Below are positions 13,267-23,190 of a stretch of DNA of 64,000 bases, piece by piece. How positions within the stretch are numbered: the stretch's first letter is position 1; every line of letters starts with the position of its first letter. The translations under genes and the position numbers were made by a program. The notes beneath the pieces were generated by a model. It worked only from the letters and a program-made list of their open reading frames with translations, made no database searches and was not told where the DNA came from. Source of the DNA: CAVPXC01 sp963709505 (GTDB lineage Bacteria > Chloroflexota > Anaerolineae > JAAEKA01); assembly GCA_963709505.1 (NCBI GenBank), contig CAVPXC010000032.1, forward strand, positions 62,001 to 126,000, read 5' to 3'.

Positions 13267-13871
13267 CCTTGATGCCGGTGGTTGCCGGCACAGCCTCGGC
13301 CTCGACGAGCTGACGCAGGGCGCTGGTAATTACGTGATCCAGGATCATGTGCCCATCTTCCTGCTGGCCGATGTGATCGCTAGGAATGAAGACGCCGTGA
13401 TCCACCAAGCGCCGAAGCTGGCCGCCGTCCCGTCCGGTGAATCCGATCGTGATCGCACCATATTGCCGAGCCACGCGGAGCGCTCTCAGGACATTCGGTG
13501 AGTTGCCACTAGCCGAGATTGCGATGACCACATCGCCCAATTCCAGGAAGTTCATCATTTGTTCGACGAAGATATTCTCGTACGATGTGTCGTTGCCCCA
13601 AGCGGTCATCAGAGGCACATTGTCGGTGAGAGCAATCGCCTTGAAGCGCGGCTGGCCGGGCACGCTGGCGCCTTTGTTCAGATCGTTGGCCATGTGCGAA
13701 GCGGTGGCGGCGCTGCCTCCATTGCCCAGGATGAAGATTTCTGGCGCCTCGCCTCCATCCGTCAAACAGGACGCCAATCACAGACCAGACCTCTTCACGC
13801 GATATCTGGTGTACCGTGTCCTCGAGGCTGCGCAAATAGGCATCTACCGGATCCGAAACGGATTCTGTCAT
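13250..13871 (-). CDS. gmhA: Sedoheptulose-7-phosphate isomerase, one frameshift
   Basis: SIS-domain isomerase that converts sedoheptulose 7-phosphate to heptose 7-phosphate. The C-terminal frame has FILGNGGSAATASHMANDL, AISASGNSPNVLRAL and the metal-site residues near its end (DHVITSALRQL). The N-terminal helix (MTESVSDPVDAYLRSLEDT) is in another frame; the junction lies near 13760, where the two frames overlap. The start at ATG 13871 follows the zinc-ribbon ORF by 14 bases. The gene is probably intact, with an indel error. Confidence 0.8.
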
Positions 13872-13885
13872 TGGGATCTTGTCCT

Positions 13886-14008
13886 CTATCGTTTAGCTAG
13901 ACATTGTTCTGGCCGGTCGTTGATGCATACGGGACAGTAATAGTCACCATCAAACACTGCTGTCGGTGTCAATACAGATGCGTCACAAAGGTCGCAGGTC
14001 GACGGCAT
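13886..14008 (-). CDS. 40-residue zinc-ribbon ORF upstream of gmhA
   Basis: A short frame with two CxxC knuckles (TCDLCDAS and YYCPVC) spaced as in zinc ribbons. It lies just downstream of a good promoter and 14 bases before gmhA, so it may be the first gene of the heptose operon. A longer frame runs upstream to 14305, but the promoter at 14061-14089 lies inside it, which argues for the short form. No function assigned. Confidence 0.4.
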   Translation of the reverse strand: MPSTCDLCDASVLTPTAVFDGDYYCPVCINDRPEQCLAKR

Positions 14009-14060
14009 CGTCCCGATTGCTGGCTTGAGATTGGATAGATTGCCCCGTTGCAGCGCAAAA

Positions 14061-14089
14061 ATTTTACGCGAGCTTGAGTTCATTGTCAA
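14061..14089 (-). promoter_or_regulatory. Promoter of the zinc-ribbon/gmhA/gmhB operon
   Basis: On the minus strand TTGACA (14084-14089) and TAAAAT (14061-14066) are separated by 17 bases, a near-consensus sigma-70 promoter. It faces the heptose operon; the ATP synthase operon lies on the other side. Confidence 0.6.
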
Positions 14090-14375
14090 ATCTGCCGCAT
14101 TGCAAGACACTGCCTGCTGGACATTGCCGCCGCTCTGCCCAATAGAACGCGTCACCAGTCGCTGAAACCGATCACATCCGACCGCATGCAAGGGGGCTGG
14201 CATTGCTCCAGCCGCCAGTAAATCAAGGTACAGAACCACCCCGATGAGATTAGCATCAACTCCTCCCTGCACTGGGTCAAGGCGTATGATGTTTGCACCT
14301 GACAAGGTCAGCTCAGGTGGGCGTGGCCTGCTGACGATCTCAGACGTTTTGCTTCATGACGCGACGCATTACGTA

Positions 14376-14405
14376 TTTGGCGTTTCTGTCACAATTGATT
14401 ATAAT
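14376..14405 (+). promoter_or_regulatory. Candidate promoter of the ATP synthase operon
   Basis: TATAAT at 14400-14405 with TTTGGC 18 bases upstream (14376-14381) and about 100 bases before the atpB start. The -10 box is perfect and the -35 weak. The stretch 14090-14500 otherwise shows no convincing gene. Confidence 0.45.
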
Positions 14406-14504
14406 CTGCCTAGTCGTCCCGATCATCCCACCCTGGCAGATGGCTTGTTCGAAGCTGTAGCCATGAGTTCGAACTGAGATCGAACCTAAGGAGGACACAA
14501 AGAC

Positions 14505-15546
14505 GTGCGCAAGTTCTTTACGCCCCGCAACATAATCCTCATTATTGTTGTGCTGGTAGCCATGATCGGCAGTGCCGTCCTGCTGAAAGTCCCCCTCCCC
14601 ACGATCGTTCTTCCCGCAGAAAAAGTCTTTACAGTCGCAGGAATACCCGTCACCAATACGTTCTTTGCAACGGTGATTACCGATGTGATTCTTATCTTGT
14701 TGGCGATTTTCGCGAACTCGCAAGATGAAGGATGTTCCGAGTGGGTTGCAGAACACGATCGAGTGGTTTGTCGAGGGGTTTCACAATCTCAGCGTGGACG
14801 TGGCCGGCAAAGCGAATGCCGCGAAGTTCTTCCCGCTTTTCATGACCATCCTGATGTTCGTGTTGGTGGCCAACTGGATGGGACTGGTTCCTGGTGTGGA
14901 TAGCATTGGCAAGCTTGAGCCGCTCGAGACCGCCTACGAGATTGCCGGCGTCACGACGGGCTACAAGATCAAGGAATTGCCTTCGGGAATCAAGACGTTA
15001 ACCGATGAAAAGGTGACCTTGACCGACGAGCAAAAGGCCGAGATCGATGCCCATTCCGCCGAAGCGGAGGCTGCGGCCGAGCATGGCGAGGAAGAAAGCC
15101 ACGTAAGCAAGGTCGGCGCGTATGTCTTGGCCCCCTTCGTTCGAGGAGCCACGACCGACTTGAACGTGCCGTTGGCTTTGGCCTTGATCTCGGTATTTTG
15201 GACTCAGGTCATCGGCTTCAAAGCGCTGGGGATCGGGTACTTACGGAAGTTCATCATGCCGCCAATGACCGGGATCAAACCGATTAACGTCTTCATCGGC
15301 ATCCTGGAGTTTATTAGCGAGATCGCCAAGATCATCTCCTTCACCTTCCGTCTTTTTGGCAATGTGTTCGCCGGCATGGTGTTGTTGTTTGTGATGACCT
15401 TCTTGGTCCCCTTCATCGTGCCACTGCCATTCTATGGCCTCGAGGTCTTTGTGGGCTTTATGCAGGCCTTCGTGTTTGCTTTCTTAACGCTCATCTTCAT
15501 GTCGATGGCTGTGGTCGGCCATGGACACGACGGCGAGCATCATTGA
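14505..15546 (+). CDS. atpB: F0F1 ATP synthase subunit a, one frameshift
   Basis: Membrane subunit that forms the proton half-channels next to the c-ring. GTG 14505 follows AAGGAGG by about 9 bases. The N-terminal helix and TDVILILLAIF are in one frame; from about 14722 the next frame carries the rest, so an indel is likely. Key elements: the fourth-helix region SFTFRLFGNVFAG with the essential Arg, NVPLALALISVFW, and the last helix QAFVFAFLTLIFMSMAV. A soluble acidic loop of about 75 residues (LTDEQKAEIDAHS... rich in E and A) separates the first helices and is much longer than in E. coli. Confidence 0.9.
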
Positions 15547-15631
15547 TACCTATCACTTCGCAGTGCGCAGGCTGTTTTCCAGTGCTGCGCAAGTTGCAAA
15601 CCATGCAAGATCGACAAGGAGGAATTTCAGA

Positions 15632-15868
15632 ATGGTAGAGATTCTCGCACCAGCTCTGGCGATTGGTTTGGGCGCTATTGGCCCTGGCATCGGCGTCGGC
15701 TTGTTGGTGGCAGGTGCCATGGAGGCCATTGGCCGTAACCCAGAGGCAGCTGGCGAAATCCGCACCAACATGATTCTGGGCATCGTCTTCGCAGAGGCCA
15801 TCGCAATCTACACGTTGGTAGTAGCACTCCTGCTCCTCTTCGTCGGTGCTCCTGGACTCACAGGGTGA
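15632..15868 (+). CDS. atpE: F0F1 ATP synthase subunit c
   Basis: 78-residue hairpin membrane protein forming the rotor ring. ATG 15632 follows AAGGAGG. The first helix is glycine-rich (GLGAIGPGIGVG), the polar loop is RNPEAAGEIR, and the second helix carries the ion-binding Glu in VFAEAIAIY. The residues that mark sodium-binding rings (Gln in helix 1, Glu-Ser in helix 2) are absent, so proton coupling is expected. Confidence 0.93.
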   Translation: MVEILAPALAIGLGAIGPGIGVGLLVAGAMEAIGRNPEAAGEIRTNMILGIVFAEAIAIYTLVVALLLLFVGAPGLTG

Positions 15869-16025
15869 TCATCGCCGGGCGGAGTGGAGGGGCGCAGGGT
15901 ACGCTGAATGGCGTTCCACTGTCCCACCGTTTCATTCGGGATGGATCGGTGCTGGCTTTGATCGGGATGATCCTTTCTGTCTTATGGATTCGGCTATCCC
16001 TTTCAGGCGAAATGGAGGTGCCAGA

Positions 16026-16527
16026 TTGGAAGCACTAGGAATCAATGGACCGTTCCTGATTGCGCAGATCGTCAACTTCGTTCTGCTGCTCTTGCTTTTG
16101 CGGGCTTTCCTTTATAAGCCCGTGCTAAAGATGCTGGAGACCCGTAAACAGCGCATCGCTGAAGGTCTACAAGCAGCGGAAGTAGCACGTCGAGAAGCCG
16201 AGGTTGAGCGTAGCCAATTGCAGGCACAGCTCGAACTCCGAGCGCCGCGACGCTATGGATCGCATCGCGGCCGCTTCGAAGCGTGGAGAGACCTTGGCAG
16301 CTGAGATTGAGGCCAATGCCCGCCAGGAAGGGCAGCGTATCGTCGAGGACGCCCGCGGCGAGGCTTCGCGTGAGCGTGAGCAAATCTTGGCGGAGGCGCA
16401 GGGTGAAGTCGCCGAGCTAGCGTTGTTGGCCGCTGAGAAGGTGCTCGGCCGCGAGCTATCGAACCGCGAGTCGCAACGCGCTTTCGTCACTGAGTTCCTG
16501 GCCGCTAACGGCAAAGCGAGGAGCTAA
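16026..16527 (+). CDS. atpF: F0F1 ATP synthase subunit b, one frameshift
   Basis: Peripheral-stalk subunit: one N-terminal membrane helix (FLIAQIVNFVLLLLLLRAFLY) followed by a long charged coiled coil ending AEKVLGRELSNRESQRAFVTEFL. The start is TTG 16026, with GGAGGTG 5 bases upstream; no ATG fits. The frame switches near 16240 in the coiled coil (QAQLELRA then RRDAMDRIAAASK), most likely an indel. The gap 15869-16025 before it holds no recognisable gene. Confidence 0.85.
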
Positions 16528-16528
16528 C

Positions 16529-17065
16529 GTGAGCGCAAGCAGCGAAGCACGAACCTACGCGAGCGTGGTCTTTGAGACCGCAATCAAGGACTGGCTGAGT
16601 GGTCTGGAGGTGACGGCTGGGGTTCTCCACCGCAGTCCGGAACTCGTTCGAATGCTCACGGATCAGACCAAGAGCTTCGAGGCCAGACAAGCCGCCTTGC
16701 TGCCGCTGCTGCCAGAAAGTACGCCGAAGCCTGTGCGCAACTTCGTGCTCGGCATGCTGGCTAACGGCGACATCGCCCTGGTCGACAACGTCGTGTCGGA
16801 ACTCAGGGATATGGCGGCGTCGGCAGGTGGCCCGCGGCCTACCGTGGCCGAGGTTACTGCAGCAGTCGAGTTGACCCCAACCGAACGCACATCGATCGAG
16901 GAGCGCTTGGTCGAGCAGTTCGGCATCGGTCTTGAGTTCACGTTCAAGGTCGATCCGGCTATTCTCGGCGGTCTTGTCATTCGCGTAGGCGACAAACTGT
17001 TGGACAATAGCGTAGCTAGCCGCATGGCCGCCCTGCGCCAGAGCTTGGGCGTCGCGTCCCGCTAA
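16529..17065 (+). CDS. atpH: F0F1 ATP synthase subunit delta
   Basis: 178-residue stator subunit linking the b stalk to the alpha3beta3 head. Shows the OSCP fold pattern: N-terminal helical bundle (YASVVFETAIKDWL), and C-terminal VDPAILGGLVIRVGDKLLDNSV, the family's most conserved segment. GTG 16529 starts one base after the atpF stop, with GAGGAG upstream, so it is translationally coupled. Confidence 0.92.
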   Translation: MSASSEARTYASVVFETAIKDWLSGLEVTAGVLHRSPELVRMLTDQTKSFEARQAALLPLLPESTPKPVRNFVLGMLANGDIALVDNVVSELRDMAASAGGPRPTVAEVTAAVELTPTERTSIEERLVEQFGIGLEFTFKVDPAILGGLVIRVGDKLLDNSVASRMAALRQSLGVASR

Positions 17066-17141
17066 ACTTGGCGCGCTCTGGCTCATCGGCTAGGTCGCAG
17101 GTCCTTTTCCATATGGGGAAGGACCAGTGGAGGACTCTTAG

Positions 17142-18652
17142 ATGGCAGCACGAACTCAGGACCTAGCAAACCTGATACGCCAACAAATCCAAAGCTTTCA
17201 GGCACCTCGAGCGCGTCGTAGACGTCGGCACCGTCGTCGAGATCGGCGACGGCATCGCGCGCGTGGTTGGTCTGGCCAATGCCTCCGCCAGCGAGATCGT
17301 GGAATTTCCCAATGGGACGCTGGGCATTGTCTTCAATCTTCAGGAAGACTCGGTCGGCATTATCATCATGGGCGAATATAGCGACATCGGCGAGGGCGCT
17401 CTGGTGCGCGGTACCGGACGCATCGTGTCGGTGCCCGTCGGCGACGCCCTGATCGGTCGCGTAGTCAACGCGCTCGGTCAGCCGGTGGACGGCAAAGGGC
17501 CCATCGAGAGCCACAACTATCGCCCCGTGGAGCGCATCGCGCCCAACGTGGTCGTGCGCAAGTCGGTGGACACGCCGGTCCAGACTGGCATCAAGGCCAT
17601 CGAACTCGATGATCCCGATCGGCCGCGGCCAACGCGAGTTGATCATCGGTGACCGCCAGACCGGCAAGACGGCCATCGCAATCGACACGATCATCAATCA
17701 AAAGGGCAAAGACCTGATCTGTATCTACGTCGCCATAGGCCAGAAGCGCGCCCAGGTGGCTCAGGTCGTGGCCACGCTCGAGTCGTACGGCGCCATGGAG
17801 CACACGGTCGTCGTGATGGCCAGCGCCTCAGATCCGGCGGCTCTGCAGTACATCGCTCCATATGCCGGTTGTGCCATGGGTGAAGAATTCATGGAGCAGG
17901 GCAAAGACGCGATGATCGTCTACGATGACCTGAGCAAGCATGCACAGGCCTATCGCCAGGTCTCCCTGCTGATGCGACGCCCGCCAGGCCGCGAGGCCTA
18001 CCCTGGTGACGTTTTCTATCTGCACAGCCGTCTCTTGGAGCGAGCCGCAAAGCTGGCGCCGGAGTATGGCGGCGGTAGCCTGACCGCGCTACCGGTCATC
18101 GAAACGCAAGCGAACGACGTTTCAGCTTATATCCCGACGAACGTCATTTCGATCACCGACGGCCAGATCTATCTGGAGTCGGACCTCTTCTACGCCGGAG
18201 TGCGGCCAGCGCTGAATGTCGGCGTTAGCGTCAGCCGCGTTGGCTCGGCCGCGCAGACCAAGGCAATGAAGCAAGTGGCTGGCCGCCTCAAGCTGGAACT
18301 AGCTCAGTTCCGCGAGCTGGCTGCCTTCGCTCAGTTTGGCTCCGACTTGGATGAGACCACTCAGCGCCAACTCGACCGCGGCCAGCGGCTCAGCGAATTG
18401 CTCAAGCAACCGCAGTATCGGCCTGTGCCTATGGACAAGCAGGTAATGTCCATCTACGCCGGAACCAATGGCTTCCTGGATAAGGTGCCGGTCAGTCGCA
18501 TCGCTGAGTGGGAGCAAGCCTTCGCTCAGTACATGGACTCGACCCATCCGACGATCGGTCAGGCTATCCAGCGTGAGAAACGCTTGGACGACACTACTAC
18601 CGAAGGGCTGCGCGTGGCCCTTGACGACTTTAACAAGCAATTCCTTGGTTAG
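17142..18652 (+). CDS. atpA: F0F1 ATP synthase subunit alpha, two frameshifts
   Basis: Non-catalytic nucleotide-binding subunit. The N-terminal codons (MAARTQDLANLIRQQI) are followed in a second frame by VVEIGDGIARVVGL and PVGDALIGRVVNALGQPVDG, and in a third by MIPIGRGQRELIIGDRQTGKT (P-loop) and the body with SITDGQIYLESDLFYAGVRPA and the C-terminal domain. Junctions lie near 17205 and 17600. At 17600 one surplus base in ATCGA(A)CTCG breaks the expected AIDSMIPIG. Full length after correction matches the family, about 503 residues. Confidence 0.92.
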
Positions 18653-18716
18653 CTCAGCTTGCTGTCAGCGCGACGGCGGTGATGTTCTGTGTGTGGTGAG
18701 AGAGAGCGAATAAATC

Positions 18717-20083
18717 ATGTCAAGCGGATAGTTGGAATGGGACTGCTGGCCCTCCTGCTTTTGGCAGGTTGCAGCCGGAGCCCTGAAGGTAGGCCAACAC
18801 CCGCGTCGGCGACCTCTCTTCCTTCTGAGACATCGACCGTCGTCGAAGCGCCGACGTTAGTCCCGCCAAGCGCGACGCCCACAGTCAGTGTGACCGACAC
18901 GCCAACCGCGCAACCTTTTACTGAAGAGGAGGTGACTGGCGCGTTAGACGTTGTAAACGACTTTCTGGGCAAGCTTTCTTCGGGCGAGTATCGGGTCGCC
19001 TATGGTCAATTATTGACCACAGGTGGTCAGGAGAGGTTGGCCGAGCTGGTCCTGGGTCGTTTAGCGCTAAGTAACCCGCACATTAGCTACTTTGAGTTGC
19101 TTGACGCAAAGCCAGCCGGCGAACGGGTCGCTGTGGATGTGGTTTGGCGAGAGACCAGTGAAGGCTTGGGCGATCTGGGAACTCAGTCGGCGCGCGTGCT
19201 GGTAGCCCGCCAGAACGGCGCACTGCTAGTGGACGACGTCACGCTCGATGAGTTTCTACCCGAGGCAACGCCGGTGGCGCCGTCGCTGCCCAAGGCGGAA
19301 GCCTTGACCACTTCGGCAGTTGCCGGCCAGGAGATGCGCTTTCGGGCTACGGGCTTTCAGAGCGGCGAAACAGTGTTGACCTGGTTGGAGTTGCCTGAAG
19401 GTAGCTTGCTGACGCCGAATTTCGAGATCACCGACGATCAAGGCGTCCTCGACACCACCTATTCAGCTGACGCCACTAGCGTTCTTGCGGCAGGCCAGTG
19501 GATCTGGTGGGCACAGGCGTTGCGCGATTCGACCCGCAACACAGGCATCACTTTCGAAGTTCAGGCCCCACCAACCCCAGCGCCCACGTCGACCCGAGCG
19601 CCGAAACCGACGGCAACACCACGCCCGGTACAGCCCGACGCGACAGCGGCTCCTGTGGTAGCTCAGCTAACGCCAACACCCAAGCCTAGCGTCGGCTATG
19701 GCGCTCCAACCCTCATATGGCCGGAACTAGAGACCTCTCGGGAATATGGATCTGCCCTGGTGGTCGAGTTTGTACCTGTTGCGGAGCAGTTGGCGCCCGA
19801 TGAGTATTACCAGTTGATGCTGGTCGCGAGCGACTTATTGGGCAAGACCTACAATGCGGGCAGCCTGGTTAGCAAGGGTAATGCATGTGGCGGGCAGCGA
19901 AACAGCCCATGCGTCAGCATGACTGCCGACAAGCGTTTCATGGATCCCTTCTACCCGGACGGAGTCGAAGGCCGCGGCGAGTGGAGCATCCAGGTAGTTA
20001 AGCAGGTTGCGCCGGAGCAGTACCAAGCGGCCAGTCCACCCAGCGAGACCCGAATTGTGATTCTGAAACCCAGGCCAGAGTGA
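18717..20083 (+). CDS. Secreted lipoprotein inside the ATP synthase operon
   Basis: About 455 residues. A lipoprotein signal (RIVGMGLLALLLLAGC, lipobox LAGC) is followed by a Ser/Thr/Pro-rich tether, a globular region (about residues 75-190), an Ig-like segment (FRATGFQSGETVLTWLELPEG) and a second P/T-rich linker before a C-terminal domain. The best start is ATG 18717 with one missing base shortly after (giving MS-KRIVG); in the sequence as given the frame can begin at GTG 18689 or ATG 18737. It sits between atpA and atpG on the same strand. I do not recognise a catalytic domain. Confidence 0.75.
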
Positions 20084-20113
20084 AAACATCACAGTCGTTG
20101 AAAGAAGACGCCA

Positions 20114-21028
20114 ATGGCAGCCGACCGTGAAATAAGACGACGTATCCGAAGCGTTAAGAATATCGCCAAGGTCACGCGCGCCATGGAGGCGGTTTCCGCC
20201 TCGAAAATGCGCCGCGCGCAGGCCCAGGTGGAGGCGACCCGCCCGTATGCAAACAAGGCATGGGAGGTTATCACCTTTCTGGCCCGTTTGCGTCAGAGCC
20301 AGGCCGATCTGCAGCCCCTGCTGCAGGAACGCCAGGCCCAGAAAATCTGCTTGCTGCTGATCACAGCCGACCGCGGATTGGCGGGCGGATTGAACAGCAT
20401 CATGATCAACTACGCGTGGAAACACGTTCGCCAGTGGCAGGATGAAGGCAAAGAGGTAACAATCGTCACTGTGGGCAAGAAAGGGCGCGACTGGATGGCG
20501 CGCTACGGCCCGCCGATGCGTGCTACATTCATTAACGTGGGTGATCGCCCGACGAGCGAGGCACTAGCTCGTGCCAGCGAAGCCCGTGCCGTGGGCGCGG
20601 ACATCAATTCCGTGGCTCCGATCACACGAGTCGTGGTTGACGACTTCACGAGCCGCCAGTGCGACGCGGTTTTTCTGGCCTACACGGACTACCATAGCGT
20701 GCTCAAGCAGACACCGGTCGTCCGCCAGTTGCTGCCGATTCAGCCGGGCGAGCCCACGGCGCCGATGGCACCGGATTACATTTTTGAACCGGATGCGCAA
20801 ACCGTGCTAAGCCAAGTGCTGTATGGTTTCACCGAGCTCCAAGTCTTGCAGGCGCTGTATGAGTCTATCGCCAGTGAGCACGCCGCGCGCATGGTGGCCA
20901 TGCGCAACGCATCCGACGCTGCCAACGATCTGATTGCCGATCTCACCCTCAGCTATAACAAGGCGCGGCAGGAAAAGATCACCAAGGAATTGCTCGATAT
21001 CGCCGCTGGCGCCAACGCGCTGGCTTAA
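20114..21028 (+). CDS. atpG: F0F1 ATP synthase subunit gamma
   Basis: 304-residue central-shaft subunit. N-terminal helix REIRRRIRSVKNIAKVTRAMEAVSASKMRRA and C-terminal helix EHAARMVAMRNASDAANDLI form the coiled-coil rotor; the middle carries LLITADRGLAGGLN. The length is normal and the frame uninterrupted. It follows the lipoprotein gene by 30 bases. Confidence 0.95.
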   Translation: MAADREIRRRIRSVKNIAKVTRAMEAVSASKMRRAQAQVEATRPYANKAWEVITFLARLRQSQADLQPLLQERQAQKICLLLITADRGLAGGLNSIMINYAWKHVRQWQDEGKEVTIVTVGKKGRDWMARYGPPMRATFINVGDRPTSEALARASEARAVGADINSVAPITRVVVDDFTSRQCDAVFLAYTDYHSVLKQTPVVRQLLPIQPGEPTAPMAPDYIFEPDAQTVLSQVLYGFTELQVLQALYESIASEHAARMVAMRNASDAANDLIADLTLSYNKARQEKITKELLDIAAGANALA

Positions 21029-21061
21029 GCTGCGTAGTCGATTGTGTTTGGAGGACGTAAC

Positions 21062-22483
21062 ATGGCCCAAAACGGCACTAATGGTCTTTCAGTTGGAAAA
21101 ATCATCGCCATTCTCGGTCCAGTCGTGGACGCTGAGTTCCCCGATGGTCATCTGCCCGAAGTCTACGCCGCCGTCGAGATCGTGCTAGACGACGGCGGCA
21201 AGCTGGTCTGCGAAGTTCAGCAGCAGCTCGGCGGCAGCCGTGTGCGCACCGTGGCGATGTCCAGCACCGACGGCCTTCGCCGCGGCATGGACGTCATCAA
21301 TACGGGCGCGCCGATTATGGTGCCTGTCGGACCCGAGACCCTGGGCCGGCTCTTTAACGTCCTGGGCCAGTTGATCGACCAGGGCCCGGAGATAAAGACG
21401 GATGTCCGCTATCCGATCCATCGCCCTGCACCGTCTTTCGTCGACCAGTCGACCAAGGCGCAGGTCTTCGAGACGGGCATCAAGGTCATCGACCTGGTGG
21501 CGCCCTTCACCCGGGGTGGTAAGACAGGCGTGTTCGGCGGTGCTGGCGTGGGCAAGACGGTGATCATCCAGGAGCTGATCTACAATATCGCCAAGTTCCA
21601 CGAGGGCTACTCGGTTTTTGCTGGGGTAGGCGAGCGCAGCCGCGAGGGTAACGATCTGTGGCACGAGATGCAAGAAAGCGGTGTCATCAAGAATACGGTG
21701 ATGGTTTTCGGCCAGATGAACGAGCCACCGGGGGCCCGACTGCGCGTAGGACTGACCGGTGTGACCATGGCCGAATACTTTCGTGACCAGGGCCGTGACG
21801 TACTCCTCTTTATTGACAACATCTTCCGTTTTGTGCAGGCCGGTTCTGAAGTGTCGGCGTTGCTAGGCCGCCTACCTTCAGCGGTAGGCTATCAACCGAC
21901 ACTGGGTTCGGAGATGGGCGATCTGCAAGAGCGCATTACCTCCACAACCACTGGGTCTATTACGTCGATGCAGGCGATCTACGTTCCCGCCGACGACTAC
22001 ACCGACCCGGCGCCAGCCACGACCTTTGCTCACCTGGACGCGACCATCTCTCTGGAGCGTTCTCTGGCGGAGCAGGCGCTATTCCCGGCGGTCGACCCGT
22101 TGGCATCTTCGAGCCGTATTCTCGACCCGTTGATCGTTGGCGAAGAGCACTACGCAATTGCCCGAGCCGTGCAGCGGACGCTGCAACGCTACAAGGACCT
22201 TCAGGATATCATCGCCATCCTCGGCGTAGAGGAATTGAGCGAAGATGACAAGCTGACTGTGCATCGGGCGCGACGCATTCAGCGCTTCCTGACGCAGCCC
22301 ATGTTCGTCGCCGAAGTCTTCACCGGTACGCCTGGCCAGTACGTCAAGCTGGAAGATAACGTGCGCGGCTTCAAGGAGATCCTTGAAGGCAAGTACGACG
22401 ACTTGCCCGAACAGGCCTTCTACATGGTCGGCAACATCGGCAGTGCCGTAGAGAAGGCTGAGCGTTTGCGCAAAGGCAAGTAA
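21062..22483 (+). CDS. atpD: F0F1 ATP synthase subunit beta
   Basis: Catalytic subunit, 473 residues. P-loop GGAGVGKTV, catalytic Glu in GVGERSREGNDLWHEM, Walker B RDVLLFIDNIFRF, SALLGRLPSAVGYQPTL, and the C-terminal domain DDLPEQAFYMVGNI. ATG 21062 is preceded by TTGGAGGACGTAAC. Intact, unlike several neighbours. Confidence 0.96.
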   Translation: MAQNGTNGLSVGKIIAILGPVVDAEFPDGHLPEVYAAVEIVLDDGGKLVCEVQQQLGGSRVRTVAMSSTDGLRRGMDVINTGAPIMVPVGPETLGRLFNVLGQLIDQGPEIKTDVRYPIHRPAPSFVDQSTKAQVFETGIKVIDLVAPFTRGGKTGVFGGAGVGKTVIIQELIYNIAKFHEGYSVFAGVGERSREGNDLWHEMQESGVIKNTVMVFGQMNEPPGARLRVGLTGVTMAEYFRDQGRDVLLFIDNIFRFVQAGSEVSALLGRLPSAVGYQPTLGSEMGDLQERITSTTTGSITSMQAIYVPADDYTDPAPATTFAHLDATISLERSLAEQALFPAVDPLASSSRILDPLIVGEEHYAIARAVQRTLQRYKDLQDIIAILGVEELSEDDKLTVHRARRIQRFLTQPMFVAEVFTGTPGQYVKLEDNVRGFKEILEGKYDDLPEQAFYMVGNIGSAVEKAERLRKGK

Positions 22484-22485
22484 GC

Positions 22486-22594
22486 GGAAGTGTCAGGTGT
22501 CGGAGTGTCACGTGTCAAGCATCGGAGTGCCAACCTGCGTGGCTGGCGCATCTCGCATCAACAACATGACACTTGAAACTTGACACATGACACC
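22486..22594. repeat. GTGTCAGG / TGACAC inverted low-complexity repeat
   Basis: Units of GTGTCAGGTGTC and GTGTCACGTGTCAAG on the left face CTTGAAACTTGACACATGACACC on the right, so the element can fold into a long imperfect hairpin. It sits between atpD and atpC. A larger relative lies at 30091-30211. Confidence 0.6.
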
Positions 22595-22610
22595 TCCCCA
22601 AGAGGAAGCC

Positions 22611-23078
22611 ATGGCAGAAACCATTCGGTTCGAGTTTATCGCCCAGGAACGGATCGTCATTCAAGATGACGTCAGCATGGTGATCGCACCTGGCGCGGGT
22701 GGAGTCCTGGGTGTGCTGCCAAGACACGCACCGTTGATGACCCTCATCGTTCCTGGCGAGGTCGTGGTCAAGAAGGAAGGCCAGCCAGACCGTTACTTTG
22801 CGGTTGGCGGCGGTTTCATGGAAGTTCGACCCGACAAGATCATCCTCTTGGCTCGTTCAGGCGAGGAGGCCGAGGAGATCGATATCGCCCGAGCCCAACA
22901 AGCGCGGCGCGAGGCGGAAGAGCTCCTGGCGCAGTCTGAACTGGATTCCGAGGAACGCCGGCAATTGGCCGATCTGGCGCTTCGGCGCTCTAAGATACGC
23001 CTCAAGGTGGCTGAGCGACGCCGAAAACAGCCGGTGCGTGGCCCAGTACCTCGGCCTGGCGAGGTTGGCCCGGAATAG
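22611..23078 (+). CDS. atpC: F0F1 ATP synthase subunit epsilon
   Basis: 155 residues: an N-terminal beta sandwich (DVSMVIAPGAGGVLGVLPRHAPLMT, the family signature) and a C-terminal helical pair. ATG 22611 is preceded by AAGAGGAAGCC; the frame also has an ATG at 22587 that falls in the repeat. Last gene of the ATP synthase operon, followed by a terminator. Confidence 0.92.
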   Translation: MAETIRFEFIAQERIVIQDDVSMVIAPGAGGVLGVLPRHAPLMTLIVPGEVVVKKEGQPDRYFAVGGGFMEVRPDKIILLARSGEEAEEIDIARAQQARREAEELLAQSELDSEERRQLADLALRRSKIRLKVAERRRKQPVRGPVPRPGEVGPE

Positions 23079-23106
23079 GTCAATTCAACACAGTGCTTTG
23101 CTAACG

Positions 23107-23144
23107 ACGGGGTCAGGTCGGCAATTTGCCTCTGGCCCCGTTTT
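23107..23144 (+). terminator. Rho-independent terminator after atpC
   Basis: A stem of about 9 pairs (CGGGGTCAG with CTGGCCCCG, one G-U pair) followed by TTTTC. It closes the ATP synthase operon; an AT-rich TATACT 10 bases further on could serve mreB. Confidence 0.65.
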
Positions 23145-23190
23145 CATTATACTGAGGACTCGCACCATCTGGTTTTCAACGGAGACAAAA

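Noticed and set aside
13886..14305. 139-residue version of the zinc-ribbon ORF upstream of gmhA
   Set aside because: A near-consensus promoter lies inside the longer frame, and the extra N-terminal part has no recognisable features.
14505..18652. Programmed frameshifting or pseudogenisation of atpB, atpF and atpA
   Set aside because: Breaks occur at different, non-slippery places in essential genes, and similar breaks are found across the whole window; indel errors explain all.
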